Positions 46,083 through 58,370 of a stretch of DNA of 64,000 bases are shown here, in pieces. Origin of the DNA: Pogostemon cablin (lineage: Eukaryota > Streptophyta > Magnoliopsida > Lamiales > Lamiaceae). How positions within the stretch are numbered: the stretch's first letter is position 1; the number at the start of each line of letters is the position of its first letter. The notes beneath the pieces were generated by a model that made no database searches, was not told where the DNA came from, and worked only from the letters and a program-made list of their open reading frames with translations. The stretch spans positions 10,534,852 to 10,598,851 of the forward strand of contig CM042958.1 of assembly GCA_023678885.1 (NCBI GenBank), written 5' to 3'. Position numbers and translations under genes: made by a program.

Positions 46083-46848
46083 TTATATGACCATGTGTTG
46101 ATGAGACTATAAATAGATGGATATAAGGATGTTATGAGTAATTTGATTACATCTTGTTGGACGAGTGAAAAATAGGATATAAAATGAAATAAAATTTATG
46201 CTCTAAATCAATTCATACTAGAAAGTGAAAGAAATCTAGGTCTGAAGTTACTTCATAAACTTTCACGTGGGAGAGAGAACGTAATTTATGTCCGAAGAGT
46301 ATGCATGTTTACAGATTTGAAATCTATTTTTGGATTTTGAAAATTTAAGCTTAATTCTAATTGAAATTTACATATTACTATAAATTCTATTAACTCAATC
46401 ATTATATTTACACTTTCTCATATCAATTATATAAATTTCTCTTCCCCTCTTATGTTTTTTCTTGTACCATCATTTAATATCTGTTTACTCTATCAGACAT
46501 GCCTACATTATTTCTATTATTAATTTTTAAAACTCAATTTAAAAAAATAAAAATAAAATCAATTCATAATTCCTGAAAACAAAAGGATTAAATTTCTCCA
46601 CCCTACACGTTTTAACCATCCGTGCCACGAGCCAAATTGTTACGTAAATTCCATGCCTTCCTCACTAAGTGGGCTCAGTATCGACAGAAAATTTTTGTGT
46701 AGGACTTCGTGTGTGTAGTTAGTCGTGTGGCCAGGAATAAAGCACGAGTTGAAGAAGTAACACCTTCATTTTCTTCCCACCCTCACCGGAAAACCCATCT
46801 CTCTTCCATTCTCAACTCCATCGCATTCCATCTTGACTGCAAAAGCAG
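46083..46848. other. Intergenic, Brf1-like to PTC52
   Basis: The 3' UTR of the Brf1-like gene, AT-rich spacer, and the presumed promoter and 5' UTR of PTC52 (CT/AC-rich from about 46760). No other element recognised. Confidence 0.55.
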
Positions 46849-49001
46849 ATGGCTTTTTTACAATTACAACCATTTCTGTCTGATGTATCCCTCACCAAGA
46901 TTCCAACTTTATCACAATTTCAGAATGTACCCGAGAAATCAAGAACCGTACTATTTGGGCAGAAACCATTCAAACCTTATCATCAAAAGAAAAACTTGCA
47001 GAAATTTGGTGCAGTTGCTGAAGGTATATCATCTGGGGTGCAAGATGGAGCTGATCAGACTGTGATTCAAGAAGAAGTGATTGAAGAGAAGGAAGCTGTG
47101 AGCTATGATTGGACTGAAGAATGGTACCCACTTTATCTAACTAAGAATGTTCCCGATGATGCTCCCCTTGGCCTCACTGTTTATGATAAGCAAGTTGTGT
47201 TGTTTAAAGATGCTAAGGGGGAGCTTCAGTGTTACGAAGATCGATGCCCTCACAGGTAATTTTGGTGTGCTGTCCATGAATCTGGTGTTAATTTCTTCTG
47301 AATCTATCTGGGATTATGTTGAGAGAAGTGAAAGTAAGATAGTTCTTTCTAATGTGCTAGAATTGTTACAGAGCATTTGGTTGAGGATAGAAACCTTTGC
47401 AAATTCAACCATTGTTCAAAATTGAAGGAAAATGTATTTTAATAGTGATCATTAGTGAAGCATGGAGAAATCATCAACTAACAAGTCTTTTAATGTATGC
47501 AGTGAATCTAAACCATGAAATTCACACTTGTTCATATCTAAGCTTTGGTTATGAGCTATTGCATAGATTAGAGATGTTTATTGGTATTATAGGTGATAGT
47601 TTGATGTATGCTTTGAGAAATTACTTTTTCTGTTGATTTTCATTTTCGGCAGAATAAGTTTTGAAGTCTTGCAATGATAGATCATATGTTGGTGTAGGCT
47701 AGCAAAACTCTCCGAAGGCCAACTGTTAGATGGTAGATTGGAATGTTTGTACCATGGTTGGCAATTTGAAGGCAATGGTAAATGTGTGAAGATACCCCAG
47801 GTTTGTGTTTTCTGTTTATTCTCAAGTTGAGTGTGTCTGTCATCTTTCTTACTGACTTTCTGGACAGCTCTCCCAAGGGGCGAAAATACCGCAGTCGGCT
47901 TGTGTGAAAACATACGAAGTAAGGGACTCTCAAGGCGTTATATGGATTTGGATGTCTCACAAAAAACCTCCTAACACCGAAAAGATACCGTGGTTTGACA
48001 ATTTTGAAAGACCTGGTTTTCGTGATATCTCAACCATCCATGAGCTCCCATATGATCATTCCATCCTCTTGGAAAACCTCATGGATCCTGCACATGTTCC
48101 CATTTCACATGACAGGACTGATTGGAGTGCAAAAAGAGAAGATGCATCAGCATTGTTCTTTGAAGTAACTGAAAGAACAGATAGAGGCTTTGCAGGCTAC
48201 TGGGGTAAAGAAATAGATCGATCGAAGCCAAATGACTTTCACAGCTTTCTGAAATTTGAGGCTCCTTGTGTTCTTCAGAACAACCGAGAAATCACGGACA
48301 AGAATGGGAAGAAGGACTACTTTACAGGGTTGTTCCTCTGTAGACCGTCGGGGCAGGGGAAATCTATGCTTATAGTTAGATTTGGGAACTCAAGAAAACC
48401 ACCACTTGTTATCAAATTGTTTCCCCAATGGTTTTTTCATCAGAATGCTAGCAAGGTCTTTGAGCAAGATATGGGCTTTCTCTCCTCTCAGAATGAGATT
48501 CTTATGAAGGATAAAGTTCCCACGAAACAGCTTTATATCAATTTGAAATCTTCGGATACGTGGGTGGCTGAGTACCGAAAATGGATGGACAAAGTTGGCC
48601 ATGGAATGCCTTATTATTTCGGGCACAACACCATTTCTCTACCTGAAAATCCTGCTGTTGTCGAGCATGCTCCGGCTGGATTCGTTGCCAATCTTTCGGC
48701 TGCTCAACCAGCTAAAGGTGGGATCGGATCAATGTATGCTCCAAACCCGGCCAATAGATATTTCCGTCATGTGATCCATTGCAAGGGATGTAAAAATGTT
48801 GTAAGATCTTCTGAGCAATGGAAAAAGGCTCTCACTGTTGCTGCTGCTATATCTACGGCTATGGCTATTCTTATATCCGGAAGGCAGTGGAAGGCCCTCT
48901 TTCTGCTGTCAACTTCTCTATTCTTGGTTGGAGTTCAAGTTTGTTCGACTATAATTGCGATGAACACGACGAACTTCATAAGAACACATAGAAGGCTGTG
49001 A
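46849..49001 (+). CDS. PTC52: PTC52-type Rieske oxygenase (ACD1-like)
   Basis: Three exons keep phase: 46849-47255, 47698-47800, 47868-49001 (547 aa). A transit-like N terminus (about 80 aa) precedes the Rieske centre, with ligands C133, H135, C152 and H155 (CPHR, then CLYHGW). The mononuclear iron site is E239, D243, H246 and H251 in ENLMDPAHVPISH. The C-terminal half carries FLCRPSGQGKSMLIVRFG, HQNASKVFEQDMGFLSSQNE and WMDKVGHGMPYYFGH, then the redox CKGC motif and two membrane helices (about 470-530). The family (PAO, TIC55, PTC52, CAO) sits in chloroplast membranes; this matches PTC52, linked to protochlorophyllide at the inner envelope. All ligands are present and it appears intact. Confidence 0.92.
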
Positions 49002-49791
49002 ATGTGAAGGTATTATTGTAAGTACCAGTTCTTAGGGAACTTAGATATACTGTATGATCACTCATTGTTATAGATCTGCTTTGTTCTTGAGTAAACATTT
49101 TTATTTAATATGTATATACACATTATTACATTTCTATGCAAGTTTATTCCAGTTTTGTGCAAAACTGTTGCTCTCTTAAGGAAGGCAAGAGCTCCTGCGC
49201 ACCTGGGCGCACGCCGTGTCCCCATGTGAACACAACCCTCCCCCTCTATATTCTATTTAAACCTATGTATTGCTAAGAATTTAAATTACAAAGGGGCATG
49301 GAAATTGCAAAGGGGCACGGTGTCCCCGGGGCACAATAGCCTCACTCCATAAGGAAAACATGTGGGGTATCAGAATAGTTTATTACAAGCTGGAATCACT
49401 CATGGTCAATCAGCCTTCTGTGGTTTTTTTAATATTATAATCTTTTTGTATTAATGTAGATTCTGCTAACATACTGAAGATGTGCAGTAGTCTGTCCAAC
49501 TTCCACCTACCTGAATTCTCTCATTTCTTTACTTCTCCATCAAATAAGAAGAATAATAAATGAACTGATACAGAGGAAGTAGAAGAGGGCATGCACTCAT
49601 TATTTCTCTTTAGCCCCACACCCCCATTGTGTTTTCAATTTTTGTCAATGTAACAACCATCTCAAAATTAATGCAGCTTGGTAATGAATATACTCTCTCT
49701 CTCTCTCTCCCTTGTCCTGTGACTCCTTTCAATGCAAGAAATATAGCATAGAGGTAGAGCTCAAAATAGTCACTCTAAGTAGAACTAAGAA
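49002..49791. other. Intergenic, PTC52 to peroxidase pseudogene
   Basis: The PTC52 3' UTR, a GTGCGCCC-family MITE (49186-49350) and the old promoter side of the peroxidase, with a CT microsatellite (about 49692-49710). Confidence 0.6.
49186..49350. repeat. Short MITE, GTGCGCCC family, copy 3 (inverted)
   Basis: 'gcaagagctcctgcgcacc' at the left and 'cccggggcacaatagcctca' at the right mirror the ends of the copy at 29884-30062, with 'tctatttaaacctatgtatt' and 'gtgtccccatgtgaacac' shared in reverse complement. Confidence 0.55.
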
Positions 49792-51049
49792 ATGGGAAAA
49801 ACAGAATTCTGTGTAAACAAGACATTATCTCTGAGCAACTTGCTGACACTGCTCTTCTTCATCGTAATCTTTCTATCTTTGCATCCCACATTTTCTTCTT
49901 CGTCGAGTTTTTCTTTCAACTTTTATGCAGTTTCTTGCCCAGCAGCTGAAATGATGGTGAAAAACACAGTGAGATCAGCTTCTGATGTGGATCCCACAGT
50001 CCCCGGGAAGCTCCTTCGACTGTTTTTCCATGATTGCTTTATAGAGGTAGCCTTACAATCTTTGTCATCCTTTTCTTACATTCAGAAATTTCAAGCATAT
50101 GTAATGAAGATTTCATCCTAACAGGGGTGTGATGCTTCTGTGCTAATACAAGGAAACGGAACGGAGAGAAGTGATCCAGCTAACAAATCCCTTGGAGGAT
50201 TCCAAGTGTTCTGCTAAAAGACTGCTGGAAATCTTCTGTCCGGAAACAGTTTCTTGTGCCGACATTCTTGCATTAGCTGCTAGAGATGCAGTTGAATATG
50301 TACACTCCAATTTCTCTCTTGATGTCTGATTTTCGCATTTTTGCTTCATTTCAACCTAATTTATGAACAGGTAGGAGGGCCAAGCATTCAGATTCCTACA
50401 GGGAGGAGAGATGGTAGGATTTCGATGGCTGCAAATGTAAGACCAAACATCATAGACACAAGCTTCACATTGGATCATATGGCGAAGGTTTTTTCGGCTA
50501 AGGGTTTATCCATTGATGACCTTGTTATCCTTTCTGGTACACTATCAAACTGATGCTGTGATTTCAAAATCTTAAAACAGTGTTGTGACTACAGATGTTT
50601 GTTTACTTTGTTGTATTTTTAGGAGCTCATACTATTGGTAAGTCCCATTGCAACTCATTCAACGAGCGGTTCAAACTCGACTCGATGGAAACCTTACACT
50701 CATCGATTCAACCTTAGACAAACAGTACGCGTTCCAGCTCACGAAAGCTTGTCACTCTGGTGCTGCTGATGATTCCATAACCGTTAATAACGACCCCCAG
50801 ACGCCAGTGCTGTTCGACAACGAGTACTACAAGATATTGCTGGAGCACAAGGGGCTGTTCCAATCTGATTCAGCTCTGCTTAATGATGCAAGAACGAGTA
50901 ATAGAGTGTTGGAATTTGCAAACAATCAAGACAGCTTCTTTGAGAGCTGGGGTGTTTCTTTCTTGAAACTTTCCAGCATTGGAGTTAAGACAGATGAAAA
51001 TGGGGGAGAAATCAGACGATCTTGTTCAATGTCAAATGGATCAAACTGA
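49792..51049 (+). pseudogene. Class III peroxidase pseudogene (PER46/PER18-like)
   Basis: Four exons are recognisable: 49792-50046, 50125-50299, 50371-50536, 50623-51049. Exon 1 has a signal peptide (LLTLLFFIVIFLSLHP) and the distal catalytic block RLFFHDCFIE. GCDASVLIQGNGTERSDPAN, CPETVSCADILALAARDAVE, the GGPSIQIPTGRRDG block and the proximal heme-His block SGAHTIGKSHC follow. About 5 bp are missing after GGFQV (about 50207), which puts a stop shortly after; a 1-bp loss near 50690 (after FKLDS) causes a second frameshift. The rest (LTLIDSTLDKQYA ... FFESWGVSFLKLSSIGVK) is open in the new frame to 51049. The splice sites are intact. Decay looks recent. If both lesions are assembly errors, this would be a normal secreted peroxidase. 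Confidence 0.82.
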
Positions 51050-51535
51050 TTTTTATTACCTTTGATGGTTTGGTTATTATTTTTGTATTTAGTATTCAAG
51101 TATTCGTTTTGTAAGTCGAGCTTTTATGGAAAGTCTGAATTTTAGAAAAAAATAGAAACTCTGATTTTCGTCCTACTTTTAATTATGTTCGTTAACATTC
51201 TCTTATTAGACAGATATGCGTGAAACCGGCTAGCGGTGAGACGAAAAATCCATGAAACGGGTTGCAAAAACTCAATTCATTATTAAAGTAGGATTAGTAT
51301 CCCCAAATGTTTCACATAATCACCGTTGACTTTGTATGTAAAAAATAATCAAATGTATACTAGCAACGTCGTACATTATAATTACACAATGAAAATTTAG
51401 TTAGTGATTAATGATTAATAAACCCGTTAAAGCTTAAAACCGCTGATTGATCTTTTCCTAAAAGAAGGAAAAAACTGCTTAAAGCGCTACTTGCGATTGC
51501 CGCAGAAATAAACCTCTGCAAAGTTTTTCCTATGA
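51050..51535. other. Intergenic, peroxidase pseudogene to PPR gene
   Basis: AT-rich spacer of about 490 bp and the presumed PPR promoter. No element recognised. Confidence 0.5.
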
Positions 51536-53689
51536 ATGAGGCCCGTGCAATTGCTCACTGAAACTACTTTTACAGTGTTATCAGATGTTGCAGCAACCCA
51601 TTGTCAAGCCATCAAGCTATCACTCATTACAGATTTATACACTTCCAATAAACTTATAAGTAGATACGCGAGATTCAAAGACTTATGGGCCTTCCTGAAG
51701 GTGTTCGACGAAATGCCTCACAGAGATACTGCTTCTTGGAACACCATCATCACCGGATACGTGAACTCCGGGAACTTTTTCAATGCCTGGGAATTTTTGA
51801 AATCTATGAAAAGACTTGGGTTTATGTTTGATGGCTATACTTTTGGAAGCATGCTCAAGGGCATTGCTAATGGTGGTAGCCTCGTGTATGGCCAACAAGT
51901 GCATTCGGATATTGTAAAGATGGGGTTTGATGTAAATGTGTTTGCTGCCAGTGCCCTTTTGGATATGTACGCAAAGTGCTCTAGAGTTCAGGATGCAAAT
52001 AAAGTATTTGATTATATGCAGGAAAGAAGTACTGTGTCATGGAACGCTTTGATTGCGGGTTATGCAGAAATGGGAAACCTTCAACGCTGCATTGAATTGT
52101 TTCGGTGTATGGAGGTTGAAAGAGTTAGTGTGGATGATGCAACACTTGTGCCTATGTTGACGATGCTTTGTAATGTTGAATTGTATGATTTGACAAGGCA
52201 ACTTCAGGGGAAGATTATGAAGCATGGTTTAGAAATTGAGCACACTGTGCTTAATGCTACAATTACTGCATATTCAGAATGTGGATGCATTGGAGATGCC
52301 AGAAAAGTCTTTGATGGCGCTGATGGGTATCGAGATTTAGTAACGTGGAACTCAATGTTAGCCGCTTACCTAGAGCATGACCTAGTAGAGCGTGGCTTCA
52401 ATATTTTCCTAGATATGATGAGGCTAAGGTTGGAAATTGATGTTTATACATGTTCTAACATTCTGAGTGCTTGCTCGGGAGATTCACTACAGACCCTTGA
52501 AAAATCATTGCATGGTTTTGTAATAAAGATAGGATTAGAACAGGTAACACAAGTGTCTAATGCATTGATATCCATGTATCTAAAATCTAAGGACCAAAGC
52601 ATGGGGGACGTGTTGAAAGTATTTGAACACATAGTGGTTAAGGACCCTGTGTCCTGGAATACCATACTGACTGGCTTGTCACAGAATGGTTTCAGTGAAA
52701 ATGCCTTGAGAATTTTCCAGCAAATGCATCTTGGTTATCTTGTAATTGATAAATATGCGTTTGCAGCAGTATTAAGATCATGCTCAGATTTAGCCACACT
52801 TCAATTGGGCCGAGAGATCCACGTCTTGGCAGTAAAATTTGGCTTGGATGGAAATGAGTATGTAGCTAGTGCTTTGATTTTCATGTATTCAAAATGTGGA
52901 ATAATTGAAGATGCTTGGAAATCCTTTGAGGCATCTTTTAAGGAGAGTTCAGTGACATGGAACTCAATCATTTTTGCATATGCCCAACATGGGCAAGGTA
53001 AAGTTGCTCTCGATCTCTTTTACCTCATGACACAGAGACATGTGAAGCTGGATCATATCACTTTTGTTGCTGCTCTGACCGCATGTAGTCACATTGGTTT
53101 GGTTGATGAAGGTCTCGACATTCTGAAGTCAATGGAAACTGTATATGGAGTTCCACCCCAGATGGAAAATTATGCATGTACAGTTGATTTGCTTGGTAGA
53201 GCTGGACGATTGATGGAGGCAAAAGAACTAATCGCTGAAATGCCATTTGAACCCGATGTTATGGTTTGGAAAACATTGTTAGGTGCTTGTAGGGCTTGTG
53301 GTGACATGGTGTTGGCAACTGAGGTAGCTGGTCACTTGCAAGAACTAGATCCCGGAGACCACTGCAGTTATGTTCTTTTGTCTGATATGTATGGCAATCT
53401 TAAGAGGTGGGATGAGAAAGCTAGTGTGAAGAGGCTGATGAAGGAGAAAGGAGTCAAGAAGATTCCTGGTTTGAGTTGGATTGAGTTGAAAAATAACTTT
53501 CATGCATTTAATGCAGAAGACCGATCCCACCCTAATTGCCAAGAGATATACCAAGCGCTGAAAGAACTAATGAACGAAATGCGTTCTGATCATGCTCTTC
53601 TCTTAGATGCTCCTCTTGATGATGTGGACCTTGCTAATGGATATTGGACTCTAGATGATGACGGTACTGTTCAAGCTGTGGAGATTTAA
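51536..53689 (+). CDS. Pentatricopeptide repeat protein, PLS class, E type
   Basis: Intronless, 717 aa from the ATG at 51536. Some 15 PPR-type repeats are visible through the recurring pattern 'A..VFD.M..RD..SWN..I.GY', for example VFDEMPHRDTASWNTIITGY, ALLDMYAKCSRVQDANKVFD and ALIFMYSKCGIIEDAWKSF. The C-terminal E domain follows (LLGRAGRLMEAKELIAEMPF, WKTLLGACRACGDMVLATEV, KKIPGLSWIELKNNFHAF, EDRSHP). No DYW domain is present. The order resembles Arabidopsis At3g25970. Family members are usually imported into mitochondria or chloroplasts and guide C-to-U RNA editing, with a DYW domain supplied by a partner protein. The target RNA is unknown. The frame is intact. Confidence 0.93.
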   Translation: MRPVQLLTETTFTVLSDVAATHCQAIKLSLITDLYTSNKLISRYARFKDLWAFLKVFDEMPHRDTASWNTIITGYVNSGNFFNAWEFLKSMKRLGFMFDGYTFGSMLKGIANGGSLVYGQQVHSDIVKMGFDVNVFAASALLDMYAKCSRVQDANKVFDYMQERSTVSWNALIAGYAEMGNLQRCIELFRCMEVERVSVDDATLVPMLTMLCNVELYDLTRQLQGKIMKHGLEIEHTVLNATITAYSECGCIGDARKVFDGADGYRDLVTWNSMLAAYLEHDLVERGFNIFLDMMRLRLEIDVYTCSNILSACSGDSLQTLEKSLHGFVIKIGLEQVTQVSNALISMYLKSKDQSMGDVLKVFEHIVVKDPVSWNTILTGLSQNGFSENALRIFQQMHLGYLVIDKYAFAAVLRSCSDLATLQLGREIHVLAVKFGLDGNEYVASALIFMYSKCGIIEDAWKSFEASFKESSVTWNSIIFAYAQHGQGKVALDLFYLMTQRHVKLDHITFVAALTACSHIGLVDEGLDILKSMETVYGVPPQMENYACTVDLLGRAGRLMEAKELIAEMPFEPDVMVWKTLLGACRACGDMVLATEVAGHLQELDPGDHCSYVLLSDMYGNLKRWDEKASVKRLMKEKGVKKIPGLSWIELKNNFHAFNAEDRSHPNCQEIYQALKELMNEMRSDHALLLDAPLDDVDLANGYWTLDDDGTVQAVEI

Positions 53690-56600
53690 CGCTGAAACTG
53701 AGGATACCTTTATTTCCTCATGAAAAATGCGTTGAATTCAGGAGTTATGCGGCTAAGAACTTTTGATGAAATTATTTTATTGGAGATAATGCTTGCGAAA
53801 TTCAAATGGCTAAGAACTTGAGTTCTGGGATCAGACAGTATAGCTGCTTGTATAGCCAGTGAAGAATTAACTCTAAAGAAGCTTCATTTACCTCTCCAGG
53901 TTCGTGGATTCCATCCTTCCATCTGGAGGCCTATGCTAGTGTAGTTCAAGTACTGCTCATCTTACTGATTATACACAACTTCTTCATTTCTTAATCATTT
54001 ACAGGTCATTGTTTGACTCATTATTCTCTTGCCTCTTCATAAATGATGGTTTCTAGTACATAAAATTGTTGATTATTAGAAGCCAGCTGCTACGGAACTT
54101 ATCCATGGTAAGCCGCATGCAGCTAAGGTACATTTTATCTTTAGATAAAAAAACAAAAAAGGAATTAAGACAGTGTGGTCACTTTTCGTGGTCACAGATA
54201 TTGATAATGTATACCTTTTGGTGCGCATCAGCTTGAATGCGTCACGCAACCTAGCCAGAACAAATGCATGGGTATTATACACTTCTTGCTGCATAACCTG
54301 GTGTGATTTTTTATAATTAGTTGTTTTCCTTTAACTTTTTTTTATAATTATGAGATATTCACTCTGTGTAAAACAATTATGAGGAAATTGCAGCTTTTGA
54401 CATTGCAATATGTTTCACGTTGCACAAGTTGTATAATCTTGTAATTGGATGCTCGATATGAAGCACCTGGTAGAATTGAATTGTTGATATGTTCTTCTTT
54501 GCCTGTTGAGTTATACGAAATTACTCTAGTTGTGATTGAAAGAGGAAGACATGCATTCGATTAATTTGGACAACTTCCTTAGAAAAATCACATTCATTGA
54601 AGTTCTCTTCGGTTTTCTCTAGAGATGAAGATAAGCTATATCAGATAGAGTGCTGATTGGCTTTCCTTCTCAAAGTCATGACAGCAATATTAGTACATAG
54701 TTTTTAAGAAATATCACTACCTAACTTCCATATAATTGAATTTGCGTGTAAACATCATCATTAGCTGTATTAGTGTCTAGTTGGTGCTAAGGCCTTGTGA
54801 TTTCGAGGTTGTTAATAATTCAGATTAGTTAGACACTATTTATACACTGCTCATAAACTAACATGTTAATAGTATGCTATAGAAAATGCGAAAGGGTGGA
54901 AGTTTGAATCCCACCTATGACATAGAATAAGACTCCTCGTAAATACAGATTTACCCAAGTGAGGAGCGGTAGGATTCGCCCCATCTAAAACAAACTCTAA
55001 AGAGATAATGAATGATTAATTGTGACAATAATCAATCATCTTCTTGAATCTTGTGTCTTTGAGATCTGCCTAACATTATCTTTAAAATATGCAAGCTTTT
55101 AACGGTTTGTTACCAGTCATTGTCTTGTCAAGTCGAATTACTTTATTTGTAAGCTTTCATAATACTTTAATTGATTTCACATTGTCCTCATATTGTACGA
55201 TTATTGCATAACTCCAACAAAATGAGCTGCTGCATATCATTTCAAATTTGTCACAAAAATTGCTGATGAAGCTTTATTATATGTGAAGATATCAACATCA
55301 CTCTGATGAGTTAAGAAATGCAAATTGCTAGTATATGATCATTGTCTTTCTCTCTCTCATTAAGGTTCCTTTTGATGATAATTATAATTAGCTGTTCTCA
55401 TAATATTTAATCTAATGATATCACCATCATTTTGACTTGTGATTTACTAAACCCCAATAAATAACTATGAATGTTTTCAGTGCACACTACAGCTACACAA
55501 ATGATGTGACATATTTTGGGTTCCAGTGTTTGCAATTCAGCTAATTTTTGTCCAAATTTCTTGCACTCAAGCAAGTTCAACCCATACTCTTGATCTTTTC
55601 TGCAAGAAAAAGATATACCCTCTCTACCATGTACACTAGCACACTCCCAAAATGAAGGGAACAACAAATAATATTAATACGATACTACAATATTATAAAA
55701 ATGTGATTTTTTTTTCATACTCCATTTAGTCAAAATCAATAATATTATACACTTTATTTCATTAAATTGTTAAAAATACTTATTCTCTTTGTTATTTGCA
55801 ATACAATAATGGGAACTGACTTGTCCATTTAAACACCTTAAATTTTTAATAATTAGTATAATGGTGCGGTGATTTTAAAAAATTCTACAACTTATAATCA
55901 CAGCTTTTAGCTTTTAAAAGTGATTTTCTTATTGCAATTCATAAACACTTATGTAAATCGGATTCACGGTGTAAACCTTGTGCTCCCCTTTCTAATTTTA
56001 TATACCCTATGTATTGCTATGATGTTTAAATTGAAAGGATCTACAGAATTTACAAGAATTTATTTATGATGTAAACGGGTTTACAAGAAACTAACTAATT
56101 GCAATTACCCCTTATAATTGGGATCAAAGAAATTTGTGCATATTCACACGGTATCATAATATATTAATATGATTTGAGGCAATGTGACATGTGAGAGTGA
56201 AGTTATTGTTTGATGTTTGGCCTACCAATAATCTAGATTCCGTTTCCATGGGAGGTAGAATCCAGTTTTTGTTACGGATTCTGCTTTTAAACATAGACAT
56301 ACATATCTTAACGTGCAATGGGGCATGACATCTAGTTTCAATAATTAGTTGGATAATTCATTAATTCTCCAATTAAAACCCCATATGGCTCGTTGAACAT
56401 CAATTATTTACACAGTGCTTGTTTATTTAATTTAATGATGCCCTGTTATGTTTTTATTATATTATTATTATTATCTTATTTGAAGGCATTCGTGACATAT
56501 AAAATTCAAAAAACTTTAATTGAATCATTGTGATCGTGATTTCATATTATAATATCATCTCAATTAATTTGGTATCTGCAATTCTAGACATTTTTTTAAT

Positions 56601-57597
56601 TTAATTATTCAACTGAGATATTAATTACTCCCTCCATTCCATTTAATATGGTATCCATCCTTTTATATTTTACAAAGGAGTTGTGCAATTTAAAATGAGA
56701 TGGAGTTACACAATCTGAAATAAAACGAAAGAAATATTATTAGTGAAACTTTTGAATCTGCACAGTTACATCCAACACAACTTAATTAATACCCACACTC
56801 GTGCAATACTATTCACATGAGAAGTTTTTTAGTGCAAATATGTTTGAACATTTAATAGCTTTTCCAATATTACATATATTATCAAAACACATAATCCAGC
56901 AGAGTTGGTCCAATATTATTCTTTATTTTTGGAGGAAAATTATCAGCAATAGACTTTATAATATTCTTGGCTAATTTCAAGGTGAAGCAGTGCAGGACCA
57001 AACATTACCCTGGTTGATAGTGGGGATACCCATTAGGGTGTGGGGTGGGGGGTAGTGGGGGTGCCACTAACAAAGAAGAAAATAAGCATTAGGTATGGTA
57101 TGGGAGTTTACCACTAACTATTAATTAAACTGAGTTGAAAGACCAATTTGGGGGTCAACCCACTCTCGGCCCCACCACCCAAGTGTTGGTAGGAGAACAT
57201 ACTTTTAAAATATGTTTGCAGAATTATTTTAATTAATCTTGGTTTCTAATGAAATCAATTTCATGCTATTTAATTATTCGTGTTTGTAATGGAAATGAAT
57301 TTTGTGTTCTTGAGAAGAATCAAGTTCGCAATTTTTATAAGGGCATGTTTATTTTTTCCAAACTAATTATTATGCTCAATTCTAGATTTGGGAGCACTTG
57401 GTTGCTACAACATGTGACTAACTAGTTAATCAAGAGCATAGTAAAAATTGGACTCAAACTAAATTCTACAAGTTATTATTGAGATAACAGAAACTTCATT
57501 AAAAGAAAACGAGGATCATCTCATGCAACGACACCACTTTAAAAAAATCACTAGAAAACCTTATTAATTAAAATTGTTGCACATTTAAATATGAGTT

Positions 57598-57730
57598 GAT
57601 TTCTTGTGTCTCGTGCACACCGTGCGCCCATACATTTTTTACTATTAAAGAATACATTTTTTAGTATTAAAGGGTATTCTTTAATACTAAAATGTATGGA
57701 CACACGATGTGAGCACATAAATTTTTGCCT
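57598..57730. repeat. Palindromic element
   Basis: 'ccatacattttttactatta' at the left and 'taatactaaaatgtatgg' at the right form an inverted pair with an internal third copy. Flanking 'tttcttgtgtctcgtgcac' and 'gtgagcacataaatttttgcc' recall the GTGCGCCC MITE family. Confidence 0.45.
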
Positions 57731-57924
57731 TTAAATATAACCTTATTTAAATAAAAATTGAGATAGTAATTATAAATGCATGAGTGCTCATTTTTTCATA
57801 AATAATTAATTTTAAATTTATTATTGGAAAGAACGATGAGAGTAATATGGATGAAATTTGTGTGTCATCACATATTCATAAAGTTATATCTACTCTAAAA
57901 ATAAAAATTTATACACTTAATTTT

Positions 57925-57928
<4 letters not shown>

Positions 57929-57979
<51 letters not shown>
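57929..57979. repeat. AT microsatellite
   Basis: About 50 bp of uninterrupted AT dinucleotides. Confidence 0.95.
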
Positions 57980-57982
<3 letters not shown>

Positions 57983-58185
57983 TGTATATATTTTTCTATT
58001 TAAAAAGTTAATACAATTTATATTTCAACTTACTCTTTCATTGAAGAGATAATACCCTTAAAAATTAAAATGTACTCTTTAAAACAAAATATTAAATTCT
58101 TGAACGCTTAATGCGCTCACTGCTCAGGCACACAAAACACCAACTCGAGTAATACATTAATATCTACCGCATATATTTGAGAGTT

Positions 58186-58370
58186 CAACTACGATACACC
58201 TAGTATACTGGTGCACCTAGACGATCTTGACTGTTAGAATGATTTTAAATTTAATTTATACCATTAAAATAAAATAATATAATTAAATTTTTTTAAAAAA
58301 AAAAAACTATCCACTCCTCATTTTAACCCATAAATATTGGGGTACACTCCAGAATCACCCTATATTTGAT
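58186..58370. repeat. GTGCACC-type MITE remnant
   Basis: 'gatacacctagtatactggt' then 'gcacctagacgatcttgac' and 'tgttagaatgattttaa' open the element; 'aaaaactatccactcctca' and 'ggggtacactcc' lie toward the right. This matches the order in 42633-42850. Confidence 0.45.

Noticed and set aside
53058..53554. Minus-strand frames within the PPR gene
   Set aside because: They are antisense shadows of a 717-codon intact frame with clear PPR repeats.
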